A stretch of 64,000 nt of DNA from Bimastos eiseni. Its lineage: Eukaryota; Annelida; Clitellata; Crassiclitellata; Lumbricidae. Of this stretch, positions 11,971 to 22,454 are shown in pieces. The notes below the pieces were generated by a model that did no database searches, had not been told where the DNA came from, and worked only from the letters and a program-made list of their open reading frames with translations. The translations under genes were made by a program, and so were the position numbers. Every line of letters starts with the position of its first letter. Position 1 is the stretch's first letter. The DNA is taken from positions 1,802,033 to 1,866,032 of the forward strand of contig OY365814.1 in NCBI GenBank assembly GCA_959347315.1, written 5' to 3'.

Positions 11971-12960
11971 ATAATTGTAAATAAGTAACGAAATTTAAAA
12001 ATCATTGTAAGCTGAAAGCACATCCCCGGTGCGTAATTATTTGCACTCTCTAATAAAAAAAGTGTAGTTTCTGTTAGATTGTTTAAGGTGCATAATAATT
12101 ATTGCAACGCCTTAGCAACTACCTGGAATTTAAAATATGAAACCAGCATTGGGTACCGGTTGTGGTTCTCACAGTTTACATTATTTATTTCAATATATCA
12201 GAATAATAATTACTTTTAAAAAGATGTTTTAATGGAAATGAACCTAACAGTTGATATGTATCTAAAAATGAGTCGCGTTTTATAATATGATGACCACCTT
12301 TTGACTTATAATGCGGTGACTGAATTTCGCCACTCTCAGAATATTCACCCAGATCGTCAACCACCAATGGCAGTATGTATCACTCACGGCTCCAGTTGAT
12401 GTTGCATTCGACGGATTCTACGCATTCATTACGGAATCCTTCGATCGATGAGAACCAGTGAAGCGGATGACAATGCGCCAGTCTGATCAGCTCTACATGA
12501 CCCTATACATTCATCATCTGTTGTGCCGTCGCAATTTTCTACATCGTTGCGGCCAGTTGGGAAAGGCGAGCGCTCTTGACAATTGCATAAACCAGTCCAT
12601 AGCAGTCATGTATAAATAACCTTTAGATATTATTTGAAAATGGTGAAATTAATTAGAAAAGTGGCGCCAATTCTATAGTTTGTCAACGAACGCAAAGCAT
12701 CCTAGCTACGCTTCAGCTATCAACTCTGGATGAGTAACCGTTGGCTGGGCTCTACGTGTGTTCGGGACCTTTTCAAATGTGACTCTTGTAGCAAGTTGTT
12801 ATTTGAGTAGTGCTCGCTGTTGATTGGATACTTAATCATATTGATTTTAACATGCTGTGGTGTAGATTAGCACCTAGAAGTATAAATCTTGAATGGGTGT
12901 TTGACATTTAAGTTAATTTTTGTTTGCAGATGTTGAACTGTCAATTTTTAACAAGACGCT
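11971..12960. other. Unassigned sequence
   Basis: A minus-strand reading at about 12,185-12,560 looks protein-like in short pieces (GEYSESGEIQSPHY; ENCDGTTDDECIGSC) but spans two frames and has no clear splice sites. I do not call a gene. Confidence 0.3.
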
Positions 12961-12974
12961 TTATTATGTGTTTT

Positions 12975-13090
12975 GGTGTACTTGGACTCGGACTTGGACT
13001 CAAACATTTGGGACTCGAACTCAAGCAACTCTGGACTGGGACTCTTCTTAGCTGGACTCAGACTTGACTCGGACTCGGCTTAAGTGGATT
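12975..13090 (+). repeat. Short GGACTCGGACTT-type minisatellite
   Basis: Repeated GGACTCGGACTT, GGACTCAAACAT and GGACTGGGACTC blocks form a degenerate 6/12-bp periodicity. Confidence 0.7.
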
Positions 13091-13404
13091 CGACTACACC
13101 ACTACCGGTCGCATGCATGGCTATGCTGCCTTAGTTTCCTTCACCCACCAGCTTTAGGAACTGCTCCATTCTGAGCCTAAAATTCGTCTTACATCACTTG
13201 ACTTTTCTAGGACACTTGATACGGTCGGTCACTCCTCCTTGTTTGAGCAACTGCGCAAAATAAGAATATGAGCCTCCTAACAGCATTGCTGCATTTTGCT
13301 ACGGTATGCAGGCCTGGCATTCGTGTTCAGCATTGCTACCCTGTAAGAAGCCTCTCCTGCATGCCACCGGATGCGAGTGTTTGATTTGTGCTTAACAAGT
13401 TTTG

Positions 13405-13510
13405 GGACTCAGTCCCTCAATTGCTCTGCAGTACAACTGCAATTGCGCCGTCGAAGCGTGTGCACCTCTGAGCAAAAAATGTCGGAAGAAGGGCGATATC
13501 AATTTCATAA
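13405..13510 (+). repeat. SINE 3' portion, copy 2
   Basis: Shares about 90 bp with the tRNA-derived SINE at 20,483-20,720, including CTGCAATTGCGCCGTCGA and CTGAGCAAAAAATGT. The tRNA-like head is not recognisable here. Confidence 0.65.
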
Positions 13511-13780
13511 TAAATGTAAACATATGTTTCATCAATCAAGCCTCTATTTGAATACGATTACTTTTTCCAAACTCACTCTATCTAAGTACATTTTTCATCA
13601 ATCCAGCTTCTATTTAAGAATTATTATTTTCCTCAATCAGGTTTCCGTTCAGGTTTACATTCTAAAGGCTTATTAAAGTATGAGTTTTTCATCAATCCAG
13701 CTTATACCTAAATGTAGGCACATTTTTTCATCGATCCCGCTTCTACTTTTATAAACCTTTTAGCCGTTTAGACATTTCTT
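13511..13780. repeat. Foldback-type units, reverse orientation
   Basis: Several units of the TTTCATCAATCCAGCTTCTA type, the reverse complement of the forward unit, directly follow the SINE fragment. Confidence 0.6.
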
Positions 13781-14112
13781 TTGACAGTTAACATTTTGCA
13801 GTATTCAAAATTCAGTTGAACGATGCAAAATAATTTGAGCACTTAAAATGCAGGATTACCGATGAGTCTAAGTTTAGTCGAAAAAGGAATAAAGTAGTCA
13901 TGGGGGTGAGTAAGGAGGCACGTTAAGGCCACCTAGTAGGATACATGTGACATAGAAAAGTGATATCCGGTTGGAGGAGATGTTAGGGAAAGATAATGAA
14001 TTCCACGATGTGCAGGCATAAATGTAACTAATCTTAACTAACAAAATATAGCTAGCATGACGAGAGGCGAGATAATAACTTCAAACAATAAATTCGATGA
14101 TACTGGTTTCTA

Positions 14113-14375
14113 TTAGTCAATTAACTGTTTAACCCAGTTGAGTTGAGTGCCACGTATTTCATAATGGTTGACTTTCATTGATAGGATATCATGATCTATA
14201 GATTCAAAGGCCTTTGCATGATCTATAAAGATACCAAACGAATATTCATTCCAATCCAAAGCTTCCGTGACCAGATGCTGCAAGGAAAGTAGAGGCGCAG
14301 AGGAAAATACATGAGGAGTGATTAAATTGAAATCCTTGTTGGATTGAAGGGATTGGATGGGCACAGGAAAGATCG
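14113..14375 (-). mobile_element. Non-LTR reverse transcriptase fragment
   Basis: The minus-strand ORF reads EYSFGIFIDHAKAFESIDHD, then an intact stretch with GIRG-like and LNWVKQLID motifs. This is RT motif A (FIDxxKAFDxxxHD) of a jockey/CR1-type element. The same family is represented at 31,756-32,489 (-), where the same block reads EYSLGIFIDISKA. It is a short dead fragment. Confidence 0.75.
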
Positions 14376-14543
14376 TTCATCTGGTGTATTTTGAAGTATT
14401 GGTTCATAATACAATTTCTATCAACGAAGAGAACCTTCAAACTGATATCTATTAAACTCCACTGTCTCTAAGCTTACTACCACCAATAAAACGCAATAGA
14501 CCTAGACGTTATTCAAACTTTTGCATAGATGGCTGATTGAAAA

Positions 14544-14861
14544 GGAGGTGACCGTTCATTACGTCGCAGCTCCATTAGTCGCAGATCATTTCGTCGCAAT
14601 TCATTTCGTCGCATATAGGTTTGTTAGGGTCAGGTGAAGCATCGTGAGGGTCGGTTAGGGTCAGGTAATGCATGGTGAGGGTCGTTTAGGGTCAGGTTAC
14701 GAGTGGTGAGGGTCGGTTATGGTCAGTTTATGCGTGGTCAGGGTCGTTTTCGGTCAGTGCATGCTTCGTGAGGGTCGTTTAGGGTCAGGTTTAGGGTTAG
14801 TGTGGTTTCTAAAAATCGATTAAATGATCTGCGACAAAATGATCTCCGACGAAATGAACGG
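14544..14861. mobile_element. Small composite element with 15-bp-word inverted termini
   Basis: The left terminus has GTCGCA recurring at exact 15-bp spacing (GTCGCAGATCATTTC-type units). The right terminus carries the inverse of the same word (GATCTGCGACAAAAT, GATCTCCGACGAAAT). Between them sit about five tandem units of roughly 37 bp containing GTGAGGGTCGGTTAGGGTCA. An imperfect direct repeat (GATTGAAAA at 14,535, GATTCAAAA at 14,862) may be the target duplication. No ORF is present. Confidence 0.55.
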
Positions 14862-15097
14862 GATTCAAAAAGGATGAACAGAATAAAATATAGGCCCACA
14901 TGGTTTAGTATGCGGATTCGAAATATTTTAAATGGTAGGCCTACTTTGAAGATATTGCCAACATGTTATTATTTTCTATTATTCTCTTTGCAGACGACAC
15001 AAAGCCGTTAAACCAACTGAGTTCATAAGAGGTTAATTAACATATTTGTAACTCCCATAACATACTGGTTAAACTATTCATAATATCTTAGTTTGCA

Positions 15098-16002
15098 AGA
15101 CCCGATAAAAGAGCGCGCGACAAAACAGCACCCCAACAAAGTGTGCCCAGACAAAAGAGCGTGTCTGTATTGATGAAAATAATTCTTCCTAATATGGAAA
15201 TTGGATTAATGTAAATAGTCATGCTTAAATGGAAGCTGGGTTGATGAAAAGGAATCTGCTTAAACAGAATATGTATTGACAAGATTATCAGCATTATTAA
15301 ATGAGCACAATTAAAAGAATGACTTAACGCAAGCTGGCGCGATGAGAAGCTTCACGCACAAGTTGAAGCTGAACTGGTGAAAAGTATTATGCTGCAGTGG
15401 AAGCTAGAATGATGAAAACTTTTCTGTTTAGCTAGACTCATGAAAGTGAGTCTGTATAACTAGAAACCTTATTGATGAAATGAATGTCGTTGAACTAGGA
15501 ACTGGACTGAAGAAAATAATTATGCCAAACCTAAAGCCTCAATGATGAAAATGATGTTGTTAATCTAGAAGCTGAAATGAAGAAAATAATTCTGTCTAAC
15601 TTGAAGCCTAATTGATGAAAAGAATGCCGTTTAAAAAGAAGCGGATTTGCCGAAAAGAATCTACTTAAATAGAAACTGGATAGTACGATTCCTTTCATCA
15701 ATTCAACTTACATTTACCCATTATTCTTTTCATATCAATCCAGCGCCATTTCTAACGGTATTCTTTTCATCGATTCAGCTTTTAGTTTAACAGCATTTCT
15801 TTCATTGCTCCAGCATCCACCTAAAACATTCATTTCATTAATCCAGCTTCCATTTAAGATATAATTCTTTTAATTAGTCCAGCTTCTGTTTTCAAATTGT
15901 CTGGGCGCTATTTTGTTGGTGCTCTTTTGTCGGGCACTCTTTTGTCGGCGTTCTTTTGTCGGTGATCTTTAAATTGGTCTGGCGCTCTTTTGTCAAGGAG
16001 TC
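15098..16002. mobile_element. Foldback-type transposon with minisatellite inverted termini
   Basis: A perfect 11-bp direct repeat CTTAGTTTGCA (15,087-15,097 and 16,003-16,013) flanks the element and looks like a target duplication. The left terminus is a run of 15-16-bp words (AAAAGAGCGCGCGAC, AACAAAGTGTGCCCAG) and the right terminus is their reverse complement (GCTCTTTTGTCGGGC). Inside, units of about 35 bp (TGATGAAAAGAAT...GAAGCTGGAT) run forward to about 15,680 and then reverse to about 15,890. There is no ORF. Duplication length would fit Mutator-type or foldback elements. The right end lies about 40 bp before the splice acceptor of gene A's F-box-like exon. Confidence 0.7.
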
Positions 16003-16042
16003 CTTAGTTTGCATTGTCAATGTGCATCTGTTTCCACTTTAG

Positions 16043-16229
16043 TCGTACAATCTTCCTCTCGAAGTATTGGACATCATCTTACAAAAGTCCTATCTACATT
16101 GGATGTTGAATTCATCAACAAAGCAAAGAGACGAAGATGTTATCAGATCTCTCATGTCAGTCGACATTTGCTTCAATCGAAGATTTACCAGACGCCATTT
16201 CAAGAAAGCAATCTGGCGTTATTTGAAAG
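16043..16229 (+). CDS. Gene A, F-box-like exon (internal exon, 187 bp)
   Basis: The exon follows a strong acceptor (TTTCCACTTTAG, ending 16,042) and ends before the donor GTAAAT, phase 0 in and phase 1 out. The translation starts YNLPLEVLDIILQKSYLHW, continues through EDVIRSLMSVDICFNRRFTR and ends near KKAIWRYLK. The LPLEVLDIIL start and the later V..C..R core look like an F-box with an insertion, which would recruit SKP1/CUL1 ubiquitin ligases; this assignment is by eye. Gene B has the same exon at identical length (39,802-39,988) with about 56% identity over the first 55 residues. The upstream start exon was not found; a foldback transposon sits just upstream. Confidence 0.65.
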
Positions 16230-17903
16230 GTAAATGTTTCGAAGCATTGCTATCCAACCGATGTAACTAGCCCACAAACGATTACTTTGATATATTTTAA
16301 TATTTTCTTACATTTTCCATAGTGTCATTACCATCAGCCATAATGGTTGGCTAGTAAGCCAGAATTTGAGTTTTCAATAGCTCAAATGATGTGATCAGTG
16401 CTTTTTTTCTAGAAAAAAAGATGTCGGAACTCATCTGAATTGTCGGATAAAATTACGCCAAAATTAGGTACCAAATACAATAAATTTTATAGAACACAAT
16501 GATCACAGTCTATAAACCTACACATATAGATTGTAGACCGAAAGTAATTGAGATAGGGCCCAGTAAAGTTAGATATAAAATCCCAGAGTTTATGACAATT
16601 TTCGTTCAAATGTTTCCTGTCGCAATTTCCTAACGCGTCAAACACTTTTAGAAAAATTAATGTTCTCAAGTTATTCCTTTTTAGATCTGCGACCATATTT
16701 AATATGGCTTCGTGTTTAGCAGATTCATTGTGTAGCTAGTTTTGCAGTCATGCATCTTTTTTCGAACGCAGAGCGACTCGCTTTTTGAACATAAATCAGT
16801 TTTTTGCTCTGATATCCAGTAACTTGGCCAGTCATCATCGTGTGCTCATCTGTGTAAATGAAATCCCACGCCGTAATCTGAATTTTTTCTGTTTCTTCTA
16901 TGCTTGGTCTAACTTTTATCTTGATTGGGAAACCAGATGAAAAGAAGCTGGTGATGCTTTTCATTTTGAAATTTGTGCTAGTTTTTTAATTAGCGTATTT
17001 ATTTTATAAACTTATTGTCTTCAACTTTATTTTCAGATATATTTATTAATTTACAACGCCGATAACAGAAGACGATATTAACGACGTAATATTTACCGTG
17101 GCGCGTTTTACATGATACCACAGATGAAGCACTTAGGCCTAGTTCGCTTGTTTACTGGCATAGAAGTTAGTTAGATCACAAAAGTCCAGTCAGTTATAAA
17201 TAATAGGCCAAAAACAGAACCTATAATTTGTCAGAGGCGCATTTTCAACAATTTTCGCAACCTTGGAATAAAGAAAATTTATTACTGACGCCTCGTCGAC
17301 AGATGCAACACGGTGTCATCGTTCTTCCTATGCGTATTAGGGCCAGGTGTTGAAAGCAATATTGGCCTATACAGCTTCAAGAACAAAGCGATATTTTACC
17401 ACTTGTTATCCACACACAATTAGTTTCCCCACGTTCAAACATGTTTTACAATGATTGTTCTCTCAGTATAGAAGCTTCGTCTCTTTCTGTCTTCTCTTCC
17501 TACCCAACTACCACGAATTCACAGACTACTATAGAGGTCTCTACATTTTTCAATGGTATGAAGTCAAACCGCTTTCTTATTTTCACAACTTTTAACCCTT
17601 TCATTCATCATTTTTTTTAATTCACCTAGACTACTGCGACCCACTATAGGAAATGATTCTAAAGCGGCTATTGGTATCTACAAAAACGATATTGATTAAT
17701 TGATTTATCGAGACACTGTGCGTTTGCCCTCTTCCGTAAGTTTGAATGTTGTTTTATTTAGTTGAATCGACTTCAACACTTCTGCATTACCCAAAATCAG
17801 CAGAAGTTTCTATTAACCTAAGACACAATTGTTACGATTGTGAAATATTGTTCTCTATTAAAGCTCTCAAACTTAGTAAGTATTATATCATTTTCCATTG
17901 CAG
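16230..17903 (+). other. Gene A intron 1
   Basis: Spliced phase 1 to phase 1. It holds no recognised element. A minus-strand ORF at 16,725-16,964 (79 residues, contains IQITAWDFIYTDEHTM) looks protein-like but has no homology I recognise and no clear partner exons. Confidence 0.5.
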
Positions 17904-18191
17904 ATTTCTATGTAAAAACCAAGAAGGTATCTGCAATCATTAGAAACAACGCAAAGTTTCTGTTGCAAAATATTCAACCGAATGACGAATTATTAACTAC
18001 GTTGCTATCTGCTAACTGTATCACGAAAGAACAGAATCACTTCACTCAGCGACAACATTTAGACAGAAATAAGAACGCCGAACTGTTGTGGATTGTGAGA
18101 TCCATGGACAACGCTACATATTCACATTTTATCAGATGTCTTCGACGAAACAACCAGAAGACAGTGGCAAAGATCTTAGAAAACGGAGGAG
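17904..18191 (+). CDS. Gene A, CARD exon
   Basis: The acceptor TTTTCCATTGCAG and donor GGAG/GTTTAC bound a 288-bp phase 1-1 exon. The translation (DFYVKTKKVSAIIRNN..., QPNDELLTTLLSANCITKEQ..., ending HFIRCLRRNNQKTVAKILEN, then GGG) has the helical pattern of a caspase recruitment domain: I..N...L...I.P.DELL..L.....IT.EQ, then F..CLR..NQ..VA.I. CARDs form homotypic filaments in apoptotic and innate immune signalling. Gene B has the equivalent at 38,259-38,540. The ORF runs on past the donor into a GAT microsatellite, which is intronic and not part of the protein. Confidence 0.75.
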
Positions 18192-18239
18192 GTTTACAAT
18201 TCACACTTCAGTTTACGGATTATTGGCACAATTTGATCA

Positions 18240-18382
18240 AAAATAATGATGATAATAATAATGATGATAATAATAATAAAGATAATGATCATGATAATAA
18301 TGAAAATCATAATGATAATTTTAAAATAATAATACTGGTAATGCTAATGATAATCACAATGATAATAATAACAATAACACTA

Positions 18383-18442
<60 letters not shown>

Positions 18443-18560
18443 GTGGTGATGATGATGATAATACCAATAGTGACAGCAGCAGCAGCAACAACAACAACAA
18501 TAATAATAGTAATAATAACAACAGTAACAATAACAATAATGGGCACCTCAGACTCTGAAT
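18240..18560. repeat. Complex AAT/GAT/AAC microsatellite
   Basis: Trinucleotide tracts dominated by GAT (pure at about 18,383-18,440), AAT and AAC begin 49 bp after the CARD exon donor. They create long Asn/Met/Ile-rich or Leu-rich reading frames that are not protein genes. Confidence 0.95.
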
Positions 18561-18634
18561 GAGACCAGAAACTGATTGACTCTAACGTATTTCATAACGA
18601 ACTAATGAGTCTGTATCCATGTCTGTTGATTCAC

Positions 18635-18649
18635 GAATAAATATAATAA

Positions 18650-18681
<32 letters not shown>

Positions 18682-18830
18682 ATTATAAATAATAATAAAA
18701 ATGATAATGAGAGTGATAATGATGATGATGATAATGATAAAAATAAAATAATAATTATAATAATAATAAGAAGAAGAAGAAGAAATTACAATAATAGTAA
18801 TTATGATAATAATGGTTGAAATAATGCTAA
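18635..18830. repeat. AAT/GAT microsatellite
   Basis: Second trinucleotide tract in the same intron, with AAT, GAT and AGA units. Confidence 0.95.
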
Positions 18831-19609
18831 TAATTGAAATTCTCTGTCAGCTCTTTTTAAAACATATAGCATCTTATTTTGTACAACGCTTAACATACAC
18901 AATATTAGGCTAATGATTGTGATTTGGGTTTTTATCGGTTTTGCCAATGGTTCCATAGCGATCTGACTCACCGTTGATTAATGAGTCCAAAGGCATTCTG
19001 CGCTCAGAAGGAAAGAGTAATGAAAGAATAAAACGACGCTCGTATGAGACGTAATGGTTATTGATATACTGGTGAAGTACTACCAGGAGGCAACTGCCCC
19101 AGCCGTTGGAGCAGTGACGTCAATACCGGACAACAGAACAGAAGAATTCAAAATTAGACAGACTCACATGAGTTAATCCCACTTTAGACCCTATCAATTC
19201 CATAGGCGTCTCGCTCATCAAGGACTTAGGTCGACACTTGACGCAGGCAATAGAAGATACGAAGGAAAATACCTTCTTATTCCAGAAACACTCTAAGGCT
19301 GTAATTCCGGCGCTTTTGGCGGTTACTTTGCTGACTTCAAGACGAGTTTTAGGATGGGATGAAAGGGTAGTCGATATATGCGCTAGATAATTGATCTTTT
19401 GGTCACTTGGAGAATAACAATGCCTGAAGGCAATTGCAATAATAATAGTTGAAATAGTAGCAGGTCGAATAATAATCGCAATAATAATGGATAAAATCGT
19501 ATTTTAACGTATTTTAGTTTTGTGGGAAAAATACAAATAGCGTATTTTATTGCCCCGAACATTACTGCAAGCAACGCAGGCTACTCATTCTAAGAAAACG
19601 ATGAAACAT

Positions 19610-20015
19610 CCAAAAACAGCGCAATTCATTTTATCAATCCAGCCTAAACTTAAGTATTTAATCCTTATCATAGATCCAGCTTCCAATTAGGTGCATTTAT
19701 ATTCATCAATACAACTCCCATTTAGGTATATTTCTTTTCACGTTCATCACGTGCGACGTAGACCATCACTCAACATAGTTTTCCGGCATTTTCTCATCAG
19801 TCCAACTTCCATTTATGTATATTTCTTTTCAACGACCAGCTTCCATTTGAGTAAGCCTATATTTCTTTCATGAATCTAGCTTTCATTTATGTATATTTAG
19901 TTTTATCTATCCAGCTTTCATTAGGTATATTTCTTTTCATCAGTCGAGTTTTATGGATACGGTCTTCTCTGCATCGATTACTCTTCCATCGTAACCACAT
20001 TCTTTCATTAATCCA
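19610..20015. repeat. Foldback-type array, reverse orientation
   Basis: Repeated CATTTATGTATATTTCTTTTCA and related CCAGCTTCCATTTAGG units form a degenerate array within gene A's second intron. Confidence 0.6.
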
Positions 20016-20019
20016 GCTT

Positions 20020-20170
20020 TTACTCAATCAATCAATCAACCCATCAATCAATCAATGAAACTTAGTATAGCACCTCTTCAAGAAATGTAATCAGAGGCGC
20101 TCCCAGTCCAACCTCGATCATATAAGACAGATTTCAGAGTGGACTAAAACAGAGTAGAGATTTTGTAGGT
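20020..20170 (-). repeat. CR1/L2-like retrotransposon 3' tail
   Basis: Minus-strand copy of the TTTCTTGAAGAGGTGC tail with a TTGATTGATT repeat at 20,020-20,060. Further upstream similarity to 9.25-9.33 kb (AAATCTGTCTTATATGA region) supports the same family. Confidence 0.65.
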
Positions 20171-20179
20171 AAGAGTGTA

Positions 20180-20280
20180 GTATGATATTTTCATCAATCT
20201 AGCTTCTATTCAAGCATAATTCCTTTCATCAATTCAGTTACATAGTCTTCTTTTTCATCGATCCTGGGTCCACATAAGAT
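20180..20280. repeat. Foldback-type units, reverse orientation
   Basis: Short run of TTTTCATCAATCTAGCTTCT-like units between the retrotransposon tail and the SINE. Confidence 0.5.
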
Positions 20281-20482
20281 AAAGTTGGACATCTATTCAT
20301 GTCAAATAATAAAATCAGCCAAAAATACGAGTGGATGAAACGGAAATAGGACTACGCTAAATTACGATTTTAACTAATAATGAATATGCAAATGAGAATA
20401 GTAATATTCATGACAATAGTACCCATAACACTAGCAACAACAAGTGCAGATTATAATTTCTATTAATCATGCCCTATGATAT

Positions 20483-20720
20483 GACGTGTGGCACGGTGGC
20501 CGATCGATTAGAGCGGTCAGCCTGTAACATTCAGTGTGCGCTGAGTGAGCGGGTTCGACCCTCATCCGAGGAGTCAGTCACTGTGTAGGGACCTTGAGCA
20601 AGTAATTCGCGCACAGTACTTGCTCTGCAGTGCAACTGCAATTGCGCCGTCGACGTGTGTGTGTGCACTTCTGAGCAAAAAATGTTGGGAAAAGGGCGGT
20701 ATCAAATTTCGGTAATATAA
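20483..20720 (+). mobile_element. tRNA-derived SINE
   Basis: The head resembles a tRNA: an A-box-like stretch GTGGCACGGTGGCCGATCG near 20,488 and a B box GGGTTCGACCC at 20,551-20,561, with spacing typical of pol III internal promoters. The body (GCAATTGCGCCGTCGA and the GAGCAAAAAATGTTGG block) recurs at 13,405-13,510. The tRNA part does not fold as an intact tRNA by eye, so I call a SINE rather than a tRNA gene. Confidence 0.7.
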
Positions 20721-21069
20721 AGTAACATTTAAACAGAAATTAGAAATAAAAATTGTCTTATGTACTAGAATTTGTAGGCCTATAAATAATTCCAAAATAT
20801 GTGCTTGGCCTAAACACGATTTTATTTCTAACCACTATTAATCTGTGGGCTATAACAGCGCATTTCTTTGACTGATCTATCTATTTTTTAGTCTTGTGTT
20901 TTATAAATGCCTACGCAATGATGACATTTGCATTTTATTGCGAAGAACACGGACACCTTTTTGTTTCTCATGCAACTAAAACCAAAGGAATATTTTAATT
21001 GAACAGTAGTGAACTAAATCGACGTCTGAGTAAGTTATTTGGAAATTGGAAATGCATTTCTTACTTTAG

Positions 21070-21427
21070 TTGTAATAAAAGTCGACGTGCAAAATCGTGA
21101 TGACTTCTCCAGGAGTATGATCTCAAAGGAAATACAGCGACTTCATCAAAACATCGAGGATCTCCGAAACAGTAGCAAACCGTTGTCGCAGCAAACGCAT
21201 GAATGGATGAATCAACTGAAGGATAAAGGCGTAGAAATCCTTTGCTCTCAACTGAAAGGACAGACTGTGGTCGTTTGGATCTGTTGTCAGACACAAGCAG
21301 CACTTAAATATATTCAGTCGCTGTACGAATCGAATCAACTGAAAGAGGAACTCTTTCGAACTATTCATACATCCAATTCGATGGTTATCAAAATTGAAAG
21401 GAATCAGTTCAGGAAAACTGTGGGCAA
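21070..21427 (+). CDS. Gene A, central-domain exon (unidentified adaptor-like domain)
   Basis: The acceptor TTTCTTACTTTAG and donor CAA/GTAACT give a phase 1 to phase 2 exon of 358 bp. The protein has a helical first half (FSRSMISKEIQRLHQNIEDL) and then KGVEILCSQLKGQTVVVWIC, followed by QTQAALKYIQSLYESNQLKE. Gene B has the same block at 37,041-37,404. The pattern of a hydrophobic strand, C.(T/S)Q..L..IQ..YES..L...L resembles TRADD-N-like adaptor domains; this is a weak by-eye guess. Between CARD and propeller it may link signalling and sensing parts. Confidence 0.65.
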
Positions 21428-21509
21428 GTAACTAAAAATGCACTTATTATTATTGCGAAAACTTAATGTAGATCCTGATCAACAATTAATGCACACATCT
21501 GGCGAGCGT

Positions 21510-22040
21510 TCTCAGTGAGACCGCGGTTATAAACAGTGTGTGCAAGACTTGAAACTTCAAAACCAAGATGATACCGAGACAGTGAGGTGCTCATACCAAA
21601 ACCGAGACCGAAACAGTGAGGTACCAAGACCGAGACCGAGACACTAGGTTCAAGACAGTACGAGACAGTTAGAAACAGTAAAAGACAAGTGATCCTATAT
21701 AAAATGCTGTAAAATGCTAATGTATCAGTTTTCGAGAATAATTTTTATTTGCAATTTCAATTTGAAACATATAATGTATATAGTACAAATTCCTGAGAAC
21801 AGTTTTTATATTGCCGCGCAAGATTTTAAGACAGTTCACGCGAAACTTATCGAGACAGCTTGTTCGAGACAAAACAAGACATTCACTTCAAGACAGTTTC
21901 TAAAAATTTGAGACACTACCTCGAGACCGAGATAGCAGGCCACCGAGACCGAGACACTAAAAAACTGTCTCAAGACACTGTCTCGAGACCAAGACACTGT
22001 CTCGAGACCAAGACACTGTCTCGAGACCATACAACTCTGG
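21510..22040. repeat. GAGACC-rich dispersed repeat, copy 1
   Basis: GAGACCGAGACA-type words flank a unique core of about 250 bp and end in direct 19-bp repeats of AAGACACTGTCTCGAGACC. The core (ATGCTGTAAAATGCTAATGT and following) is present in inverse orientation at 63,060-63,310, with similar words on both sides. It sits in the intron between gene A's central and propeller exons. Confidence 0.75.
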
Positions 22041-22238
22041 TTATAAAACGGACTTGCATGATTATCATAGCCATCAAATTATGCGAATGCAAATGGTGGC
22101 TATTATCATATCGAATTTCGACTAGCTTTTAAGCTCGAAACTAGAAATGTCCAAATATCGGAATTTAAAGTGACTTGTGTGCAGTTAATGGCCTCATTTA
22201 CCTAGAAATGCGTATGAGAACGTTTTGTAATTAAACTC

Positions 22239-22260
22239 ATGTCGCCAGAGCGTTCCGTCG
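22239..22260 (+). CDS. Candidate start exon for the gene A propeller
   Basis: An ATG opens seven codons (MSPERSV) and a leftover base, followed by a strong donor GTAAGC. Its phase 1 matches the propeller exon at 22,455 exactly, whereas the central exon at 21,427 ends in phase 2. If real, the propeller could be its own transcript or use an alternative promoter. I found no clear equivalent in gene B, so support is weak. Confidence 0.25.
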
Positions 22261-22454
22261 GTAAGCCATATTTTAGATACACTTAAGGCCAAGAGATAAT
22301 TATAATTCTGCTGCTTAATCAAATAACGATATTGAACAATTAAATCAATGACTGATGACTAAATACATTTTATCAGTAACATGTAATACATAATTGCAAT
22401 TAATAAAGGAGCATTATTAGTCAAATAAAAACGAATCTGTGTTTTTTATGTTAG

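Larger units (their letters stand above)
18192..21069 (+). other. Gene A intron 2, repeat-filled
   Basis: Contains complex AAT/GAT microsatellites (18,240-18,560; 18,630-18,830), reverse-orientation foldback units, a retrotransposon tail and a tRNA-derived SINE. The equivalent intron of gene B is only about 0.85 kb, so expansion here is insertional. Confidence 0.6.

Noticed and set aside
14620..14800. Telomere-like TTAGGG words
   Set aside because: TTAGGG occurs only as part of the longer GTCGGTTAGGGTCAGG unit and is not a tandem hexamer.
14555..14860. CRISPR-like regular repeats
   Set aside because: Repeats are contiguous without unique spacers, termini are inverted, and the context is a eukaryotic genome.
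16725..16964. 79-residue minus-strand ORF as an independent gene
   Set aside because: Protein-like composition but no homology I recognise, no counterpart in gene B and no promoter evidence; mentioned only in the intron entry.
18240..18560. Extension of the CARD ORF into an Asn/Met-rich tail
   Set aside because: A phase-matched donor at 18,192, shared with gene B, ends the exon before the microsatellite.
20483..20560. tRNA gene
   Set aside because: Internal promoter boxes are present, but the arms do not pair and the body repeats elsewhere; a SINE explains it better.
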